Source: Nemophila menziesii
Taxonomy: Eukaryota; Streptophyta; Magnoliopsida; Boraginales; Hydrophyllaceae
Reading direction: 5' to 3'
NCBI GenBank assembly: GCA_029959085.1
Contig: JARWIR010000051.1
Span: forward strand, 2,108,001 to 2,172,000
Length of the DNA stretch: 64,000 nt
Shown: one piece after another, positions 12,045 to 22,440 of the stretch
Numbering within the stretch: position 1 is the first letter of the stretch
Layout of the letters: every line of letters begins with the position of its first letter
The notes under the pieces: generated by a model
What the model was told of the DNA's origin: nothing
Database searches by the model: none
Seen by the model: the letters and a program-made list of their open reading frames with translations, nothing else
Made by a program: the position numbers and the translations under genes

Positions 12045-12407
12045 TTATTTCTTTTTATAGCCTCCCCAGCAGTGAGTGAGATGATTAAAACTTACCAAAT
12101 CAAGCTTGCAACCTTTTATAGCCTTGATTTCGACCACTCCTTCTGAGATAATTTGTGTGATAACATAAGGTCCCTTCCAAGAACTGCTCCGTTTGGGGTT
12201 GGGAGGTTTCCATGCCACCTCGTCTCCTACCCCAAACTCAATCTTTTTCTCTATGGTTTCTTGGAGACTTTCAGGTTCTGACTTCTTGGTTACTGCTCTG
12301 ATTGGATATAGTTCTTTTGACTTCTTTTTCCTCTTCTTTCCCGAAACATAGAATGTTTCAGCGTTATCTTCAATATTAAGAGTCACGGTTCCTTGATTCA
12401 CATTCAC
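12045..12407 (-). pseudogene. GPY/F-like tail of element B polyprotein
   Basis: Last 120 residues of the B polyprotein, in frame with the protease segment and separated from it by one stop codon (12516-12518). It starts with the end of the protease-like sequence (VNVNQGTV region). A lysine-rich linker follows, then GVGDEVAWKPPNP...SSWKGPYVITQI...VEIKAIKGC...LTHCWGGY. The WKGPY core resembles the GPY/F module at the C-terminus of gypsy integrases (compare WSGPYIVTKV in element C). Elements A and D carry the same tail, and none of the three has an integrase catalytic core. GPY/F modules are known to promote integrase multimerisation; a role in recruiting integrase in trans is only my inference. 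Confidence 0.6.
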
Positions 12408-12515
12408 TATAGTATCGCTGGTGGCTAGGAATGGACGCCCAAGAATGAATGGGACGTTCTTATCTACTTTGTAGTCAAGAATTATAAAGTCCGTTGGAAT
12501 AACAAGGTTACCTAC

Positions 12516-12977
12516 TTAAACGAGTACATCCTCAATTACTCCCCACGGCTTAACTGTAGATTGATCCGCAAGTTGTAAGATTACGGATGTCGGTTTCTCT
12601 TCACTAATACCAATCTTCTTGAATACACTTTTGGGCATGATATTCACACTTGCCCCTAAATCACACATGGCTTTTCCATGAAATATACCACCTATTTTAA
12701 TTGGGAGATTGAAACTTCCTGGATCTTTACGCTTCGGTGGTAATCTTCGTTGAACTCGTGCTGATACCCCTTCGTTGATTGCTACAGACTTGGCTCTTGT
12801 GAATCTTTTCTTATTGGAGAGTGCCTCCATAAAGAATCGATCATAGTTTCTCCTTCCTTCCATAGCTTTGAGTAAAGGGACGTTAATTTTCACTTGTTTT
12901 AACGCCTCTATACACTTCTGATGTTGCTCCGTGGGATAGTGGCAATGTATGGGGGTTTTTCTTGCTCTACTTCTCTC
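12516..12977 (-). pseudogene. Retropepsin-like protease segment of element B
   Basis: The segment shares the pre-protease region KINVPLLKAMEGRRNYDRF with C and D. It then has the aspartic protease signature AMCDLGASVNIMPKSVF (DLG at about residues 78-80 of the 12893-12516 frame). DLGA in place of DTGA is usual for this lineage. A stop codon at 12516-12518 (VLV then stop, VGNL following) cuts the protease before its ILGRPFLA motif, which is present in the same frame near 12450. The start is also shifted: gag ends at 12978, and the reading frame changes around 12900-12960. In an intact relative it would process Gag. Here it looks inactive unless the stop is bypassed. Confidence 0.75.
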
Positions 12978-14303
12978 TTAAATTCTTGGTTCATCAACCA
13001 CTCTAGACTTCTTAATCTCATTATGTTCAACTTCTTCAACCCAATCTTCAACAATTATCTCATCTAAGTTCATCCGACTTACGTTTGACTTGTTTGGTAG
13101 AACGTCCCCTTTTGAGGGAGATGGTAGCGCTTCGGTGATTATCTCACCGCGTTCTTTAATCTTTTGAGCTTGAAGACTAATAGTCTTAACCTTATCGTCA
13201 ACGTATTGGATCTTCTTCATTTTAGTAGTTGTATCTTGGGTCAATTGTAGGAGTTGACTTTGCATTTGTTCTATGATTGTAGTGAGCCGCATCACATTCT
13301 TCTCTAAAAGTTGATTATGCTGTTTAAGATCTTGGTTCTGTTGTTGCAGGCTTTGCACTACTGATGCATCAATTTTTGATTCAAGTCTGCTCATATTTTC
13401 CTTCGAGAAGTTGATGAATTGACTAATAGTCTCTTTTAACTCAGTAATCTCTTCTTGAGGACGTGATTGAGCTTGACTTACATTATGCACAGTATAGCTC
13501 GGTGGTTGATCAGCTTGATTTTCATAGGCTTGCTCTTGTAGGTATAACTGTTGATGTGGCTTTAGGATGCTTTCCTTAACAGTTATAGCGAGTTGTTGTA
13601 TTTGATCTTGCAAGCTTGAAATCCTCGCATCTTCTTCTTCGTTAGTGGTAGAAGTTTTTCCTTGTGGCCAACTCATGTTGCTCTCAATGATTGTTTCCAT
13701 ACCACTTTTTGCTTCTTTGGGATCCATAGAGACAAAATTTCCACGACCCATATTATCTGCTCTCAGCCTTGACTCTCTATCGAGTCCATTATAGAACATG
13801 GATAATTGTAATTGTGGCGTGTATCCATGTAGTGGACATCTTGCCAACATCTTTTGAAATCTCGTCCATGCTTCACCAACACTCTCTCCGGCTTTTTGTA
13901 AGAAATTCATAGGCTCCAATAGTTCCTTCACGCGCATACTTGTAGGATAAAATTTATCGAGGAATCTTTCTTGAAGCTGATCCCAATTGGTTATTAGCTC
14001 GGGAGGTTGATCATCGAACCAATCGCTTGCTTTCCCGGTCAAGAAAAATTGAAACATTAAATAATACATCTGTTCTTGTGTAACACCTTCATTAATGTAG
14101 GCATCACAAAATTGCATGAATTTTTTAACAGATCTGGCCGGATCTTGATTTGTATCACCATTAAATTTCCCATAGCTCGCGAATTGATTAATTAAATCAG
14201 GACCAGGCTTGAATCTAACGGCTTGGATAGTTGGGATGTGAATCCCAATGTGTTGAACTCGAAATTTACTAGGTAAACCTAGCTCTAACCGTTGATTATC
14301 CAT
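12978..14303 (-). CDS. gag: Gag-like capsid protein of element B, lacking a zinc knuckle
   Basis: An intact 441-codon frame. Residues about 60-185 are a retrotransposon Gag capsid domain: DPARSVKKFMQFCDAYI, WFDDQPPELITNWDQL, FLDKFYP, then WTRFQKMLARCPLHG and the FYNGL motif. After about residue 225 the sequence is glutamine-rich and strongly heptad-like (roughly 225-245 and 285-365), probably a coiled coil. The CCHC zinc knuckle found in elements A, C and D (CxxCxxxxHxxxxC) is missing, so RNA binding would need another basis or a partner Gag. The ATG at 14303 lies about 105 nt downstream of the PBS and is the first good start. It probably forms the particle shell. The C-terminus ends at a frameshift into the protease. 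Confidence 0.88.
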   Translation of the reverse strand: MDNQRLELGLPSKFRVQHIGIHIPTIQAVRFKPGPDLINQFASYGKFNGDTNQDPARSVKKFMQFCDAYINEGVTQEQMYYLMFQFFLTGKASDWFDDQPPELITNWDQLQERFLDKFYPTSMRVKELLEPMNFLQKAGESVGEAWTRFQKMLARCPLHGYTPQLQLSMFYNGLDRESRLRADNMGRGNFVSMDPKEAKSGMETIIESNMSWPQGKTSTTNEEEDARISSLQDQIQQLAITVKESILKPHQQLYLQEQAYENQADQPPSYTVHNVSQAQSRPQEEITELKETISQFINFSKENMSRLESKIDASVVQSLQQQNQDLKQHNQLLEKNVMRLTTIIEQMQSQLLQLTQDTTTKMKKIQYVDDKVKTISLQAQKIKERGEIITEALPSPSKGDVLPNKSNVSRMNLDEIIVEDWVEEVEHNEIKKSRVVDEPRI

Positions 14304-14407
14304 CTAAAATCCTGAGAAAGACTAAAACAAAAAGAAAGCGTAAAACTGAAAACAAATAAAAACTTCTACACTAAATAAACACAAAATAGATTTAAGTTAA
14401 AGATAAA

Positions 14408-14425
14408 TCCCCGGCAGCGGCGCCA
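14408..14425 (-). promoter_or_regulatory. Primer binding site of element B
   Basis: The minus-strand sequence TGGCGCCGCTGCCGGGGA lies 6 nt from the LTR edge. It is near-complementary to the 3' end of plant tRNA-Asp (one mismatch, C for T, within the first 15 nt), the primer used by Athila-lineage elements. Confidence 0.85.
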
Positions 14426-14431
14426 AAAACT

Positions 14432-15947
14432 TGGTGGAGGCAAAGGTGTGATAAATAAATAGATAAATAAGAATAATAATAAAGAGCACACACCCTTGAG
14501 AACCACGGAACTCACTGCAAGTATCACAGATCGTTTGCAAGTTTTAATGATAAGTCAAGTTCGTTCGCAGGGATTGTATCCGTTAGATCTACTTATATTT
14601 AACAAGCGTAGATGAATTTAGATGTTTTAAATAAAAATATAAAAAGATGAAATAACAATCTACGCAATTAAATAATTAAATAATTAAAACAAATAAGTAA
14701 ATATGAATGTAAGTCAAATAGATTAGGATTACTAATATGAGTCTATTACTAAATCGTTATTCTAACCTGTCACAGATTAAGCATTATATATTAACCAGGA
14801 TTCTAAATTCTACCTAGCCTTTTCTAGACTTAGGAGCAACCTCTCCATTACTAGGGATTCCTAAGTAATGATTGGTGATTAAATCAAACCTTAATGGCTA
14901 TCTAGTTAAGCAAGGGATCAAAACTAGACGATTATGTGGTGTTGTCAATAACTAAGAATAATCCTAAGATTGGCCAAATCTAAGGTGTAACAATATGTCA
15001 AAACACATAATAACAATATACGCCAAGCTCAATCAATTAAAATAACAAATAGTATTTAAAGACAAAATAATAATCCAACAATTAAAAGTAAACTTACAGA
15101 ATAAAAGCTTAGAAATATGGTTGAGAATAGATCTATAGCTAATTACTCTAAATATAGAGAAGGTGAGATGTAGAAGAGGAGTTTGTCAGTCTCCAATCTT
15201 CTTCTTCTTGTCTTCCTCTACAGGTCAGCTTGCTTCTTGGATGAATAGCTTGATTCTAAGGATGAATAATAAATTAAAGGCTAAGCTATTATTTAAAAGT
15301 GAGAAAATACAAGTAAGGACTAAGCCTAAGCTTGAAACTGAGCAAGGACATGTTTACAATGATAAGAGGGTGTATTTATAGGTATCTTGGAAGCCCTAAT
15401 TCGTTTTCTTGAAGGAGAAGTAAGTGGTGGACTCCAAGCCCAACTCTAATTCGTATGGAAATAAAGATAAACACTGCTGGACCGTTTTGAGCATATCTTC
15501 TTCGTTATTGGTCGATTTGAGCTCCATAAGATACCAAAAGAATCGCAACGGAATTATCTTGACCCTTAAGAAGGAAATCACCAGATTCGGCCTATTTCTT
15601 AGGTAAAAACACATATCTTTGGACGTGTATGCAGAATCCCAGATTTAGGCAGCTTTTCCTTTTCCATCTTTTTAGCTTTTATTTCCTTATCTCCAATTAC
15701 CATGCAAATCTCTTTCCATAAGTTGTAATCTTTGACTTGGACTCTAATTAAGCTCCATAATTATCTTTAAAGCTTCACACTAAATAAATAATTAAACCCA
15801 ATATGCTCTAAAAATATTATTTTACTAAATCAAGATTCAAAATAGGAAAGTGTAGCATTTCTCAAGAAAATCGACTATAATGACTTCTAAATCACTAAAA
15901 ATGATGTCTCATTCTAATATAAATCTATCACAAATGAGGAGACATCA
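14432..15947 (-). repeat. 5' LTR of element B
   Basis: 1516 bp, almost identical to 7382-8902. It should contain the promoter: a TATA-like box ctataaata on the minus strand lies at 15373-15381. The U3 end carries tgatgtctc (15902-15910 region) and its inverted copy gagacatca (15939-15947). Confidence 0.95.
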
Positions 15948-15952
15948 CCACG

Positions 15953-16740
15953 ACTCGAAAAAGACTCAAGAAAGAAATAAAATTTAAAATTATCAAACAT
16001 ATTGCACATAAAGAAATGGTAGGGAAGAAAGAAAACATACTCTTCGAGGCTATTGCCTCGCCTTACCGACGTTCCAAGTATTTCTTCTTCACCCAAAATC
16101 ATATCAACTTTCCGAACAAGACACGTGATCATTGTAGGATATTGCATTAAATAACGACATGGGAGAAATCGAAAATCGCATCACCTCCTCATAGATCAAC
16201 TATGCCACATCCTCTTCTTCTCTTCAAAATACAATTCAACAAAAATAACGTCTTACCATGAACGTAGACCAACCCAATCTTTCCAAATCTCCAAGAAACG
16301 TTTTGTATTCTCCTTTATCAATTTCTTCTTTAGATACTTTCTCATTAGAAAAGAGGTAGTTCCTTTAATTGTTTCTTTGTAGAAGATATCATGGCCATTG
16401 AAGCTTTCTCTTTTTCTTCGGGTGTAGGGTCTTCGAATTGGAGAGGTTGTGTTGTTTTCTTCACTAAAGCTGGAACCTTTTTGCCCACAACACATCATGT
16501 TGACCTCTCCTTTCTTGACTTGTTTTACCCTTTGTATGGAACTAGAACTTTTCTTACTTGATTTATTCTCAATAAAATCCACTACCTTGACTTTTTTCAT
16601 CTCCCTTACAGTAGATAATGTTTATGTTTTCTTAATCATCTAAATTGACCCCCAACTCAAAGCTTTAACCACTCTTGAAATTTGAAACTCTTGATTATTG
16701 GTTGTACAAGCTTTAGTTGGGTTAGGAAATGTGTTTTGAT
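15953..16740 (-). pseudogene. ORF3-like remnant of element A
   Basis: Several open stretches on the minus strand between the GC array and the 3' UTR. The longest is 16253-16600: 115 residues, very basic, with SSKKSSSSIQRVKQVKKGE and RRPYTRRKRES, then FLEIWKDWVGL. Another piece at 15914-16147 contains TCLVRKVDMILGEEEILG. Upstream (16650-16710), QISRVVKALSWGS matches element B. Position and lysine-rich composition fit a decayed downstream ORF like that of element C, but I see no alignable domain. Function unknown. Confidence 0.35.
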
Positions 16741-17077
16741 GATCATCCTCTATATGGGTAAGATGGATTCTCCATGGATTTGTATGGATTTAAGAAATTG
16801 TTGGATGAATTTCTAAAATTTAAGCTTTTGATTCTTCGACTCAACGTGTTTTGGTATGATATGGATGGTTGATTCTCTTTGTAGTGATGTGGAGAAAGGA
16901 TTGGATGTGTTTTTATGGTGATTGGGTAGTGTTTTGATGTTTAGGGAAGGTTTGATGAAGCTTTAATGGAGTTTGGAGAGGTTTGGGGAAGAAAGAGAGG
17001 CTTAAGGATTGAAAAATTCGGACTAGATCAACCTCCGCTTCCTTATAACCTGAAAAACGTGAAAATTTCCTCTCTCC

Positions 17078-17350
17078 AGCGGTGTCGGGCGGTATACCGG
17101 CCGTAGGGCCTGGTATACCGGAGCTACTGTTCTTCCAGAGTCAAGCTGCGTCAAAAAACCCGTGGTGCGAACCCGTGGGCTCGGGTTTTTGTTTTGGCCG
17201 GCATACCAGAGGTATGGCCCGGTATACCGGAGCTATCCTCCTTCGAAATTTTGACTTTCTGCCTTGAACACGTGGAGACACCCGTGGGCTCGAGTTTTCT
17301 GACCTGCGGTATACCGCCGGTGAGGGCCGGTATACCGGTGGTGTGATAAG
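17078..17350. repeat. GC-rich palindromic repeat array of element A
   Basis: About 2.5 direct repeats of roughly 108 bp. The self-complementary core ggtatacc occurs five times (17091, 17112, 17221, 17308 and 17329 regions), usually as ggtataccgg or ccggtataccgg. The linkers contain acccgtgg...acccgtgggctcgggtttt, matching element B although the cores differ. It sits directly downstream of the coding region, in otherwise AT-rich DNA. Confidence 0.85.
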
Positions 17351-17560
17351 ATTTTCCCAAAAAATTTCGTTTTTCCTCCCAAATTCGATTTCTTTAATAC
17401 CTGAACATCAAAAACACTAATACCTTTCTCAAATATGCAATATAAACTAAAAATAACTAAACCAAACATGAATTAAAATCCTAAAAACATAAAAACTACG
17501 GGTTGTCTCCTGTACAACACTTTTAATATACGTCTTTTAGAGTTAGACGAGTTACCTCGA

Positions 17561-18142
17561 TTAAGAATGACAAAATTTCCACCCCTTGCCTCTAATTCCC
17601 ACGAACTTCTCAGCTCTATTCTTTATAATCATGGATGGTGCCATCCAAGAGTTCGTGGTTGTGGGTGTGTCTGGTGGTAACTTGATAACATTACACTCCT
17701 CTGGTGATTCACTCATATCCTCAGTTTCGAATCTTCGTTTGTTAGAAAGAATGTCCTTCATGAATTTCAGATATTTTGGCATTCTTTTGAGAGCTTCTAC
17801 AAACTGTATGTTAATCTTTATCTTGTTCACCATGTCAAGGAACTTCTGGAAATCTTTTTCGTTGTTCTTGGTTTTGACACTTGATGGGAATGGTGGAGGA
17901 GGACGTGTATTGGTTACCACCGTGCTCTCTTTCTTTTCATGTGTCTTCTCTGGGACACTCTTTTGTTCAATTACCTCTTCTACTTTGTCTTTAACTGTTT
18001 CTTCAACCACTTTCTTGGGAATAGAGGTTGGTTCTGGTTCTACACTCGGTGGAGGTAATTGTTTTCCACTTCTTAATTCAACTGCATGAAAAACATCATC
18101 TTCTGGAGCACTAGTATCACTTGGTAATTGCCTTTTTGCCAA
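17561..18142 (-). pseudogene. Gag C-terminal/GPY/F-like fusion of element A
   Basis: A 193-residue frame. The N-terminal part LPSDTSAPED...ELRSGKQLPPP and RPPPPFPSSVKTKNNEKDFQKF aligns with the Gag-protease linker of elements C and D (LRSGKNLPPPP, RPPPPFPSRVQKKGD). KRMPKYLKFMKDILSNKRR matches the pre-protease region. After SPEECNVI the sequence jumps to NSWMAPSMIIKNRAEKFVGI, the GPF-like tail seen in D (SSWIGPFMVAKV...VGIKAKGCKF). The whole protease has therefore been deleted, joining linker to tail. The tail stops early (GWKFCHS). It is probably non-functional as a protease and may still be a structural Gag product. Confidence 0.65.
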
Positions 18143-18151
18143 GATTTGAAG

Positions 18152-18760
18152 TTAACTCACCATTTGTGACATTGTATGCTCAATATTCTTAAGCACCTTG
18201 GATTGGTTTTGGAATCTTTGTTGGCTAATCTTCATATTTTCTTCAACTAAGTTCATCATCTTAGCCATGCTTGAATTCAAACTCGAAGGTTGCTCTTGTA
18301 TGGTTTGTTGCATTGAATAAATAGGTGGTTCTTGATAAGATTCATTATACATCGGCGCTTCTTGATATATAGGTTGTGGAGGATAATAAGATTGTGGTCG
18401 CGGTTGATAATATGCTTGTTGATTTCCGACCCAATTATGATTCTGTGGGGGCTGATAATTAGCGTAATTTCCTTGAGATTGATAATAACCATTATAATAA
18501 TGGTTTCTTTGATAAGGTATGAAGGAAATCGAAGCTGGATTCTTCATGCAATTCTCCCACGAGTGATCTCTTGCTCCACAACTAGGACATGAAGGTAAAG
18601 TATGTACTAGATTTCCCTGAGCTATTTCTCGCGCTAGTTCGTGTAATTCATCAAGTTGTTGGTCTATCTTGATGTCAAGAATATTCTTCATATTGAATTA
18701 GCTTCTGCAGGATCTAGTAATACAAAAATTTCCTTCCCTAACAAATCTGCTCTCGCCTAA
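18152..18760 (-). pseudogene. gag: Truncated Gag (zinc-knuckle part) of element A
   Basis: The open frame 18691-18152 (179 residues) has one CCHC zinc knuckle, CPSCGARDHSWENC, at about residues 35-48. A tyrosine/glutamine/proline-rich stretch follows and ends at a stop just before the next frame. The matching element D Gag places this knuckle near residue 292, so about 250 residues of capsid are missing. Upstream, about 18760-18700, a few codons of the capsid end (RADLLG...VLLDPAEANS) survive in another frame. The element thus has a nucleic-acid-binding segment without capsid, the converse of element B. Confidence 0.7.
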
Positions 18761-18854
18761 AGATTTGTAAAACAAAAACTAAAAGAAAAAAAGCGTAAAA
18801 TAGAACTAACTAAAATATAAGCACTAGATAATTGCACAAGGACTAACGATGTAG

Positions 18855-18871
18855 TCCCCGGAAGCGGCGCA
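18855..18871 (-). promoter_or_regulatory. Primer binding site of element A (mutated)
   Basis: The minus strand reads TGCGCCGCTTCCGGGGA next to the 5' LTR. Against the TGGCGCCGCTGCCGGGGA of elements B, C and D it has lost one G and has one G-to-T change, so priming by tRNA-Asp would be weakened. Confidence 0.75.
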
Positions 18872-18878
18872 AAAAACT

Positions 18879-20368
18879 TGGTGTCGCCTAAGGTGTGATA
18901 AAATAATGATATAAATAAGTGCAAATAAACACCCAAAGCTGAGCACGGTTATGCAAGTATTACAGGACGTATGCAAGTTTTAATGATAAAAAGATTCGTT
19001 CCTTAGAAACTACGAAAGTTAGAGAGAACTTATGCAAATTATCAAGTGCATATATAAGAGATAGAGATAATACTATGCAAGTAGAAAAAAAGAAAGGTAG
19101 ATTTTTATTTGGTTTTTGATAAAAGAAAATTAAACTAATAAACTAAAAGACAAAAAACTAAATAAGCAAAGAACAGATATAGTATGATAGTTTAGCCTGA
19201 GTAATTAACAAGTAATCCCCACTAGTTTTTCCGTTCTAAACATGTAAGGGATGAATCATGTAGTATTTCAATAGTTTGGTTTCAATTGCGCTAGGTAGTT
19301 TCAAATAGGGTTTACCTGTGTCAATAAGAACCTAAGCAAAATTTTCCTGCAATTGATTAAATAGCAATACACTAAACCATTGACTATCTAGTTAGGCTGA
19401 TTGTCAGATCAAACCTTATTCTAGAGGTTATGTGCTAATTCTAAAGTTAAATATACCGTTTTCAATGGTTATCTAACTACTATGGTGGTAATCCTATACG
19501 TTTGCAACCGTAAGGAACACAAAGTATAAATCCAACACATAAACAGAGAAATCAAAACATAAGTTCAATCAAATTAGATAGATGTCAAACAAAATTAGGG
19601 TTCATACATATATGCTAAAACTCAAGCTATATTTATTTAACTCATACCAAGAAAAGAAAAGAATACAGAACCGAAGATTGAAGAAGACATGATTGATGCA
19701 CAGCTTCTTCCAGACTTCTCTTCTAGTGTTGTAGCTTCTTCCTGACCTAAGGTTTGGCCTAGGATCTTTTTCTAATTATAAGAGGTTGTATTTATAGTGT
19801 ATAGGAAGACCTAATTCGTTTTCTTGAAGGAGAAGGTAAGTAGTGGACTCCAAGCCCAACTCAAATTCGTAACCCTAAAATATGAAATCAACCCCGTTTT
19901 TTTTTTGGTCCTAACAGCTTCAATACTTATCCGTTTGACGCGTATGAGTAGTCGAAATTCATCGTCTAGGAAAGATATTTAACTTTTCTCTTGACCGTTT
20001 CTCCAAATTCCTCACCGATTTTGACATACAAGCTGATTTGTGGTCGTGGGTGCTGGAATTCAGATTTATGGCAGCTTTTCCTTTTCCATAATTTTAGCTT
20101 TTACTTCCCTGTCTTCAATTTCCATGTTTATCATCTTTCCTTTAGCTCTTGGAACCAACTTGGACTCTAATTAATTACCATATATCTTTAAAGCTTCACA
20201 CTAAATAAATAATTAAACCCAATATGCTCTAAAAATAATTAATAATTAATTCAAGACACAAAATAGGAAAGTGTACTAAATCATGTGAAAATCGACCTAT
20301 AAACTAATAAATACAACTAAAATGATGTCTCCAACTAGGATTAATTCATGACAAATAGGGAGACATCA
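18879..20368 (-). repeat. 5' LTR of element A
   Basis: 1490 bp. It begins tggtgtcgcc and ends gggagacatca, followed by the duplication ttaag. A TATA-like box (ctataaata, minus strand) lies at 19789-19797. Divergence and indels relative to 4505-5946 are clearly higher than for the LTR pairs of B and D. Confidence 0.93.
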
Positions 20369-20373
20369 TTAAG

Positions 20374-20640
20374 GAAGATACTAATACGTATGATGAGGCA
20401 ATTAAATAGGTAGATGCTAATTTTTTGGTATTGATTATAAACTATAATCTATTATATCGAACCACATTTAGGATTTAATTTATTTACCCATGTGTCGTAA
20501 ACCAATTAGTTACAAATATACTTTAAGAACAAATTGCGAACAAATAGTTGATTGAACATAAATAATCCTCTTACCGACATATCTTCATGAGTGATGGACC
20601 TAAGGACAAAATAGAACGGGTAGAAGAGAAAAATTAATTA
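20374..20640 (-). other. Probable copia M1 LTR edge, right of element A
   Basis: AT-rich with no open frame. The first bases (gatactaatacgtatgatga) resemble the 51170-51200 region of copia copy M3, which supports reading them as the outer LTR of M1. The remainder shows nothing I can identify. Confidence 0.35.
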
Positions 20641-22100
20641 TACTTTTATTTATTCAATCATCGTATTGATGTGAGAGTCAATGAGTTAATACTTGTATAC
20701 CAAGAACCTATGTGCAACATTTTTTTAAGCATGTCTAATAATAATCGAATTAATTTTTTTTGCCCTATCTTGACCATTTAGCCGAGACTGCTACCTTTTC
20801 AAAGAATCCCATAGTTTTAAGCCTTCGAAAATATATCTTAAGGAGCTTTATCAATTTTCTTGGGTGGTACCTTGTTAAGGATGTTGTTTGTTGTGACAAA
20901 GTCTCTCTCCACAAGTTTTGTGGTAACTCTGAGTTAATCGTCAATACATTCATCATTTCCTTCAACATGTGGTTCTTGCATTCATCAATTTGTTTGTTGG
21001 GATAAACAAAGACATATGGTTTGATGGATAATTCCATGTTTAGAGTAAAAATCCACAATATGATACATAGATTCTCTTCAATTACATGTTCTAAATTCTT
21101 AATCTTTTATTTAGTGGGTTCTCAACTTCAGTTTTTATAATATTTAACTTCTTCTAAGGCATCATCCTTACTTCGAACAAAGTATATTTGATAATACATA
21201 GTGATATTATAACAAACATAATACGTAGTTCTAGTTTTCACAAACTTTAAGTCACATATGTCTATTAAAATAAGCTCTAATGGTACTAATGTTATTTCCA
21301 TAAACATAAACGAGGTTTTGGTTAATTTTGACTCAATACATACTTCATATTCTTGTAAAATTGAAGTTCAATCTAGGTAGTAAGATGGATATTACGAACT
21401 TATTTAAAGAATCAAAACTAACATGTCCTAATTTATCGTGCCACAAATTAGGCAAGTCAAATATATACACATAATTTTCATTAATTTTTTCCCCGGTTCC
21501 ATTTTGGGTGGCACCACGGTTATTGCAAACATCTTAAATAGACCGACTTAGAGGTACCATTTTCCTAGATACAATTTGTTTTTAGTTAATAAAAAATTAC
21601 CATCTACAAAGACAAGTTTAAAACTAGCCTTGCTAAGTAAGGTCTGGGGAACTAAGTTCTTGCAAATATCTGGAACTTGTAGTACATTAATCCTGGTCAT
21701 TTAATTCCTAGAGGTCATCTTCAGTATAATCTAACAAGTACCTTAAACATTCGAGGTAATAGAGTTTCCCACATACAAGGTTTACTTGTTTGTAGGTTTT
21801 TGTTTGTTTTGAATATAGGTCCGTATGAACACATATGTCTCTCTACGGTCTTATGAATTCTTGGTCACTGTAGAGTACTCTAACCACAAGATTAACTATC
21901 GATCTTAGAAAATAATTTTTTTCAAGACCAAATCAACAAAAAATGCAAGAAAAGTAAAAACCGAAAGTAAATCACTAATTCGAGACTTAGAGTAGATATG
22001 ATGTATTAAAAGTGTTTGGACCACTTACTGATGTCTTACATGTGTTGGGTACAACCTCTATAATACAATTAAAAAAGTACTTAAAAGAAATGGACACACA
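20641..22100 (-). pseudogene. Ty1/copia pol remnant (copy M2)
   Basis: A second copy of the copia family of M1, homologous to 570-1820. On the minus strand 21058-20765 is integrase-like (ECKNHMLKEMMNVLTINSEL, PQNLWRE), and about 21740-21510 is the gag-pre-integrase segment. Beyond about 21880 the sequence resembles the LTR/UTR of M3 (near 50950-51170), so gag and protease have been deleted. Many stops; dead. Confidence 0.68.
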
Positions 22101-22440
22101 AATTTTTCAAAATTTTAAATGATCTTGACAATATTGCTTTTTGCCTACATCTCTTATAATTGGTAATGCTTCAAACTTTTAAAAAATTGAATAAATAAAA
22201 AATATTGGATGAACAACCCTTTATAAGAAAAAAAGAAAGATGATAAACACAGCTATTCATGAAGATATATAAGTTTTCAAAAGATATAAAATTATTTATC
22301 TTAAATATGGAAAAACCTAACAAAAAAGTAGGCTCATTGGCTAAGTAGTCCATGTAGGACCAATAAACAGTTATCTTCGTCTTTTATTTAGAAAATACAG
22401 GCCGTTTAAAAAAATATATTTAATAATATTGATTTTTAAT
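22101..22440. other. AT-rich spacer without a recognised feature
   Basis: No gene or repeat is supported. The open frame on the minus strand at 22171-22353 is short, AT-driven and unlike any family I know. Confidence 0.5.

Larger units (their letters stand above)
7382..15947 (-). mobile_element. LTR retrotransposon B (non-autonomous Athila-like Ty3/gypsy)
   Basis: Complete 8.57-kb minus-strand element nested in the 3' UTR of element A. The LTRs are 7382-8902 and 14432-15947. The 5-bp duplication ccacg is perfect at 7377-7381 and 15948-15952. In sense order it carries PBS, gag (capsid plus coiled coil), a protease-like segment with a stop, a GPY/F-like tail, a GC-rich array, an ORF3-like remnant, a 3' UTR and a PPT. 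RT, RNase H and the integrase core are absent. About 17 differences between the LTRs by eye (near 1.1%) suggest a recent insertion. Confidence 0.95.
4505..20368 (-). mobile_element. LTR retrotransposon A (non-autonomous Athila-like Ty3/gypsy)
   Basis: Complete LTR element in minus orientation. Both ends carry tggtgtcgcc...gggagacatca, with a perfect 5-bp duplication ttaag at 4500-4504 and 20369-20373. Element B sits inside it, so A alone is about 7.3 kb. It has two LTRs, a PBS, a truncated Gag (zinc knuckle only), a Gag C-terminal part fused to a GPY/F-like tail, a GC-rich repeat array, an ORF3-like remnant and a PPT. I find no capsid, protease, RT, RNase H or integrase core. It landed in the 5' LTR/UTR of copia copy M1. 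Confidence 0.93.
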
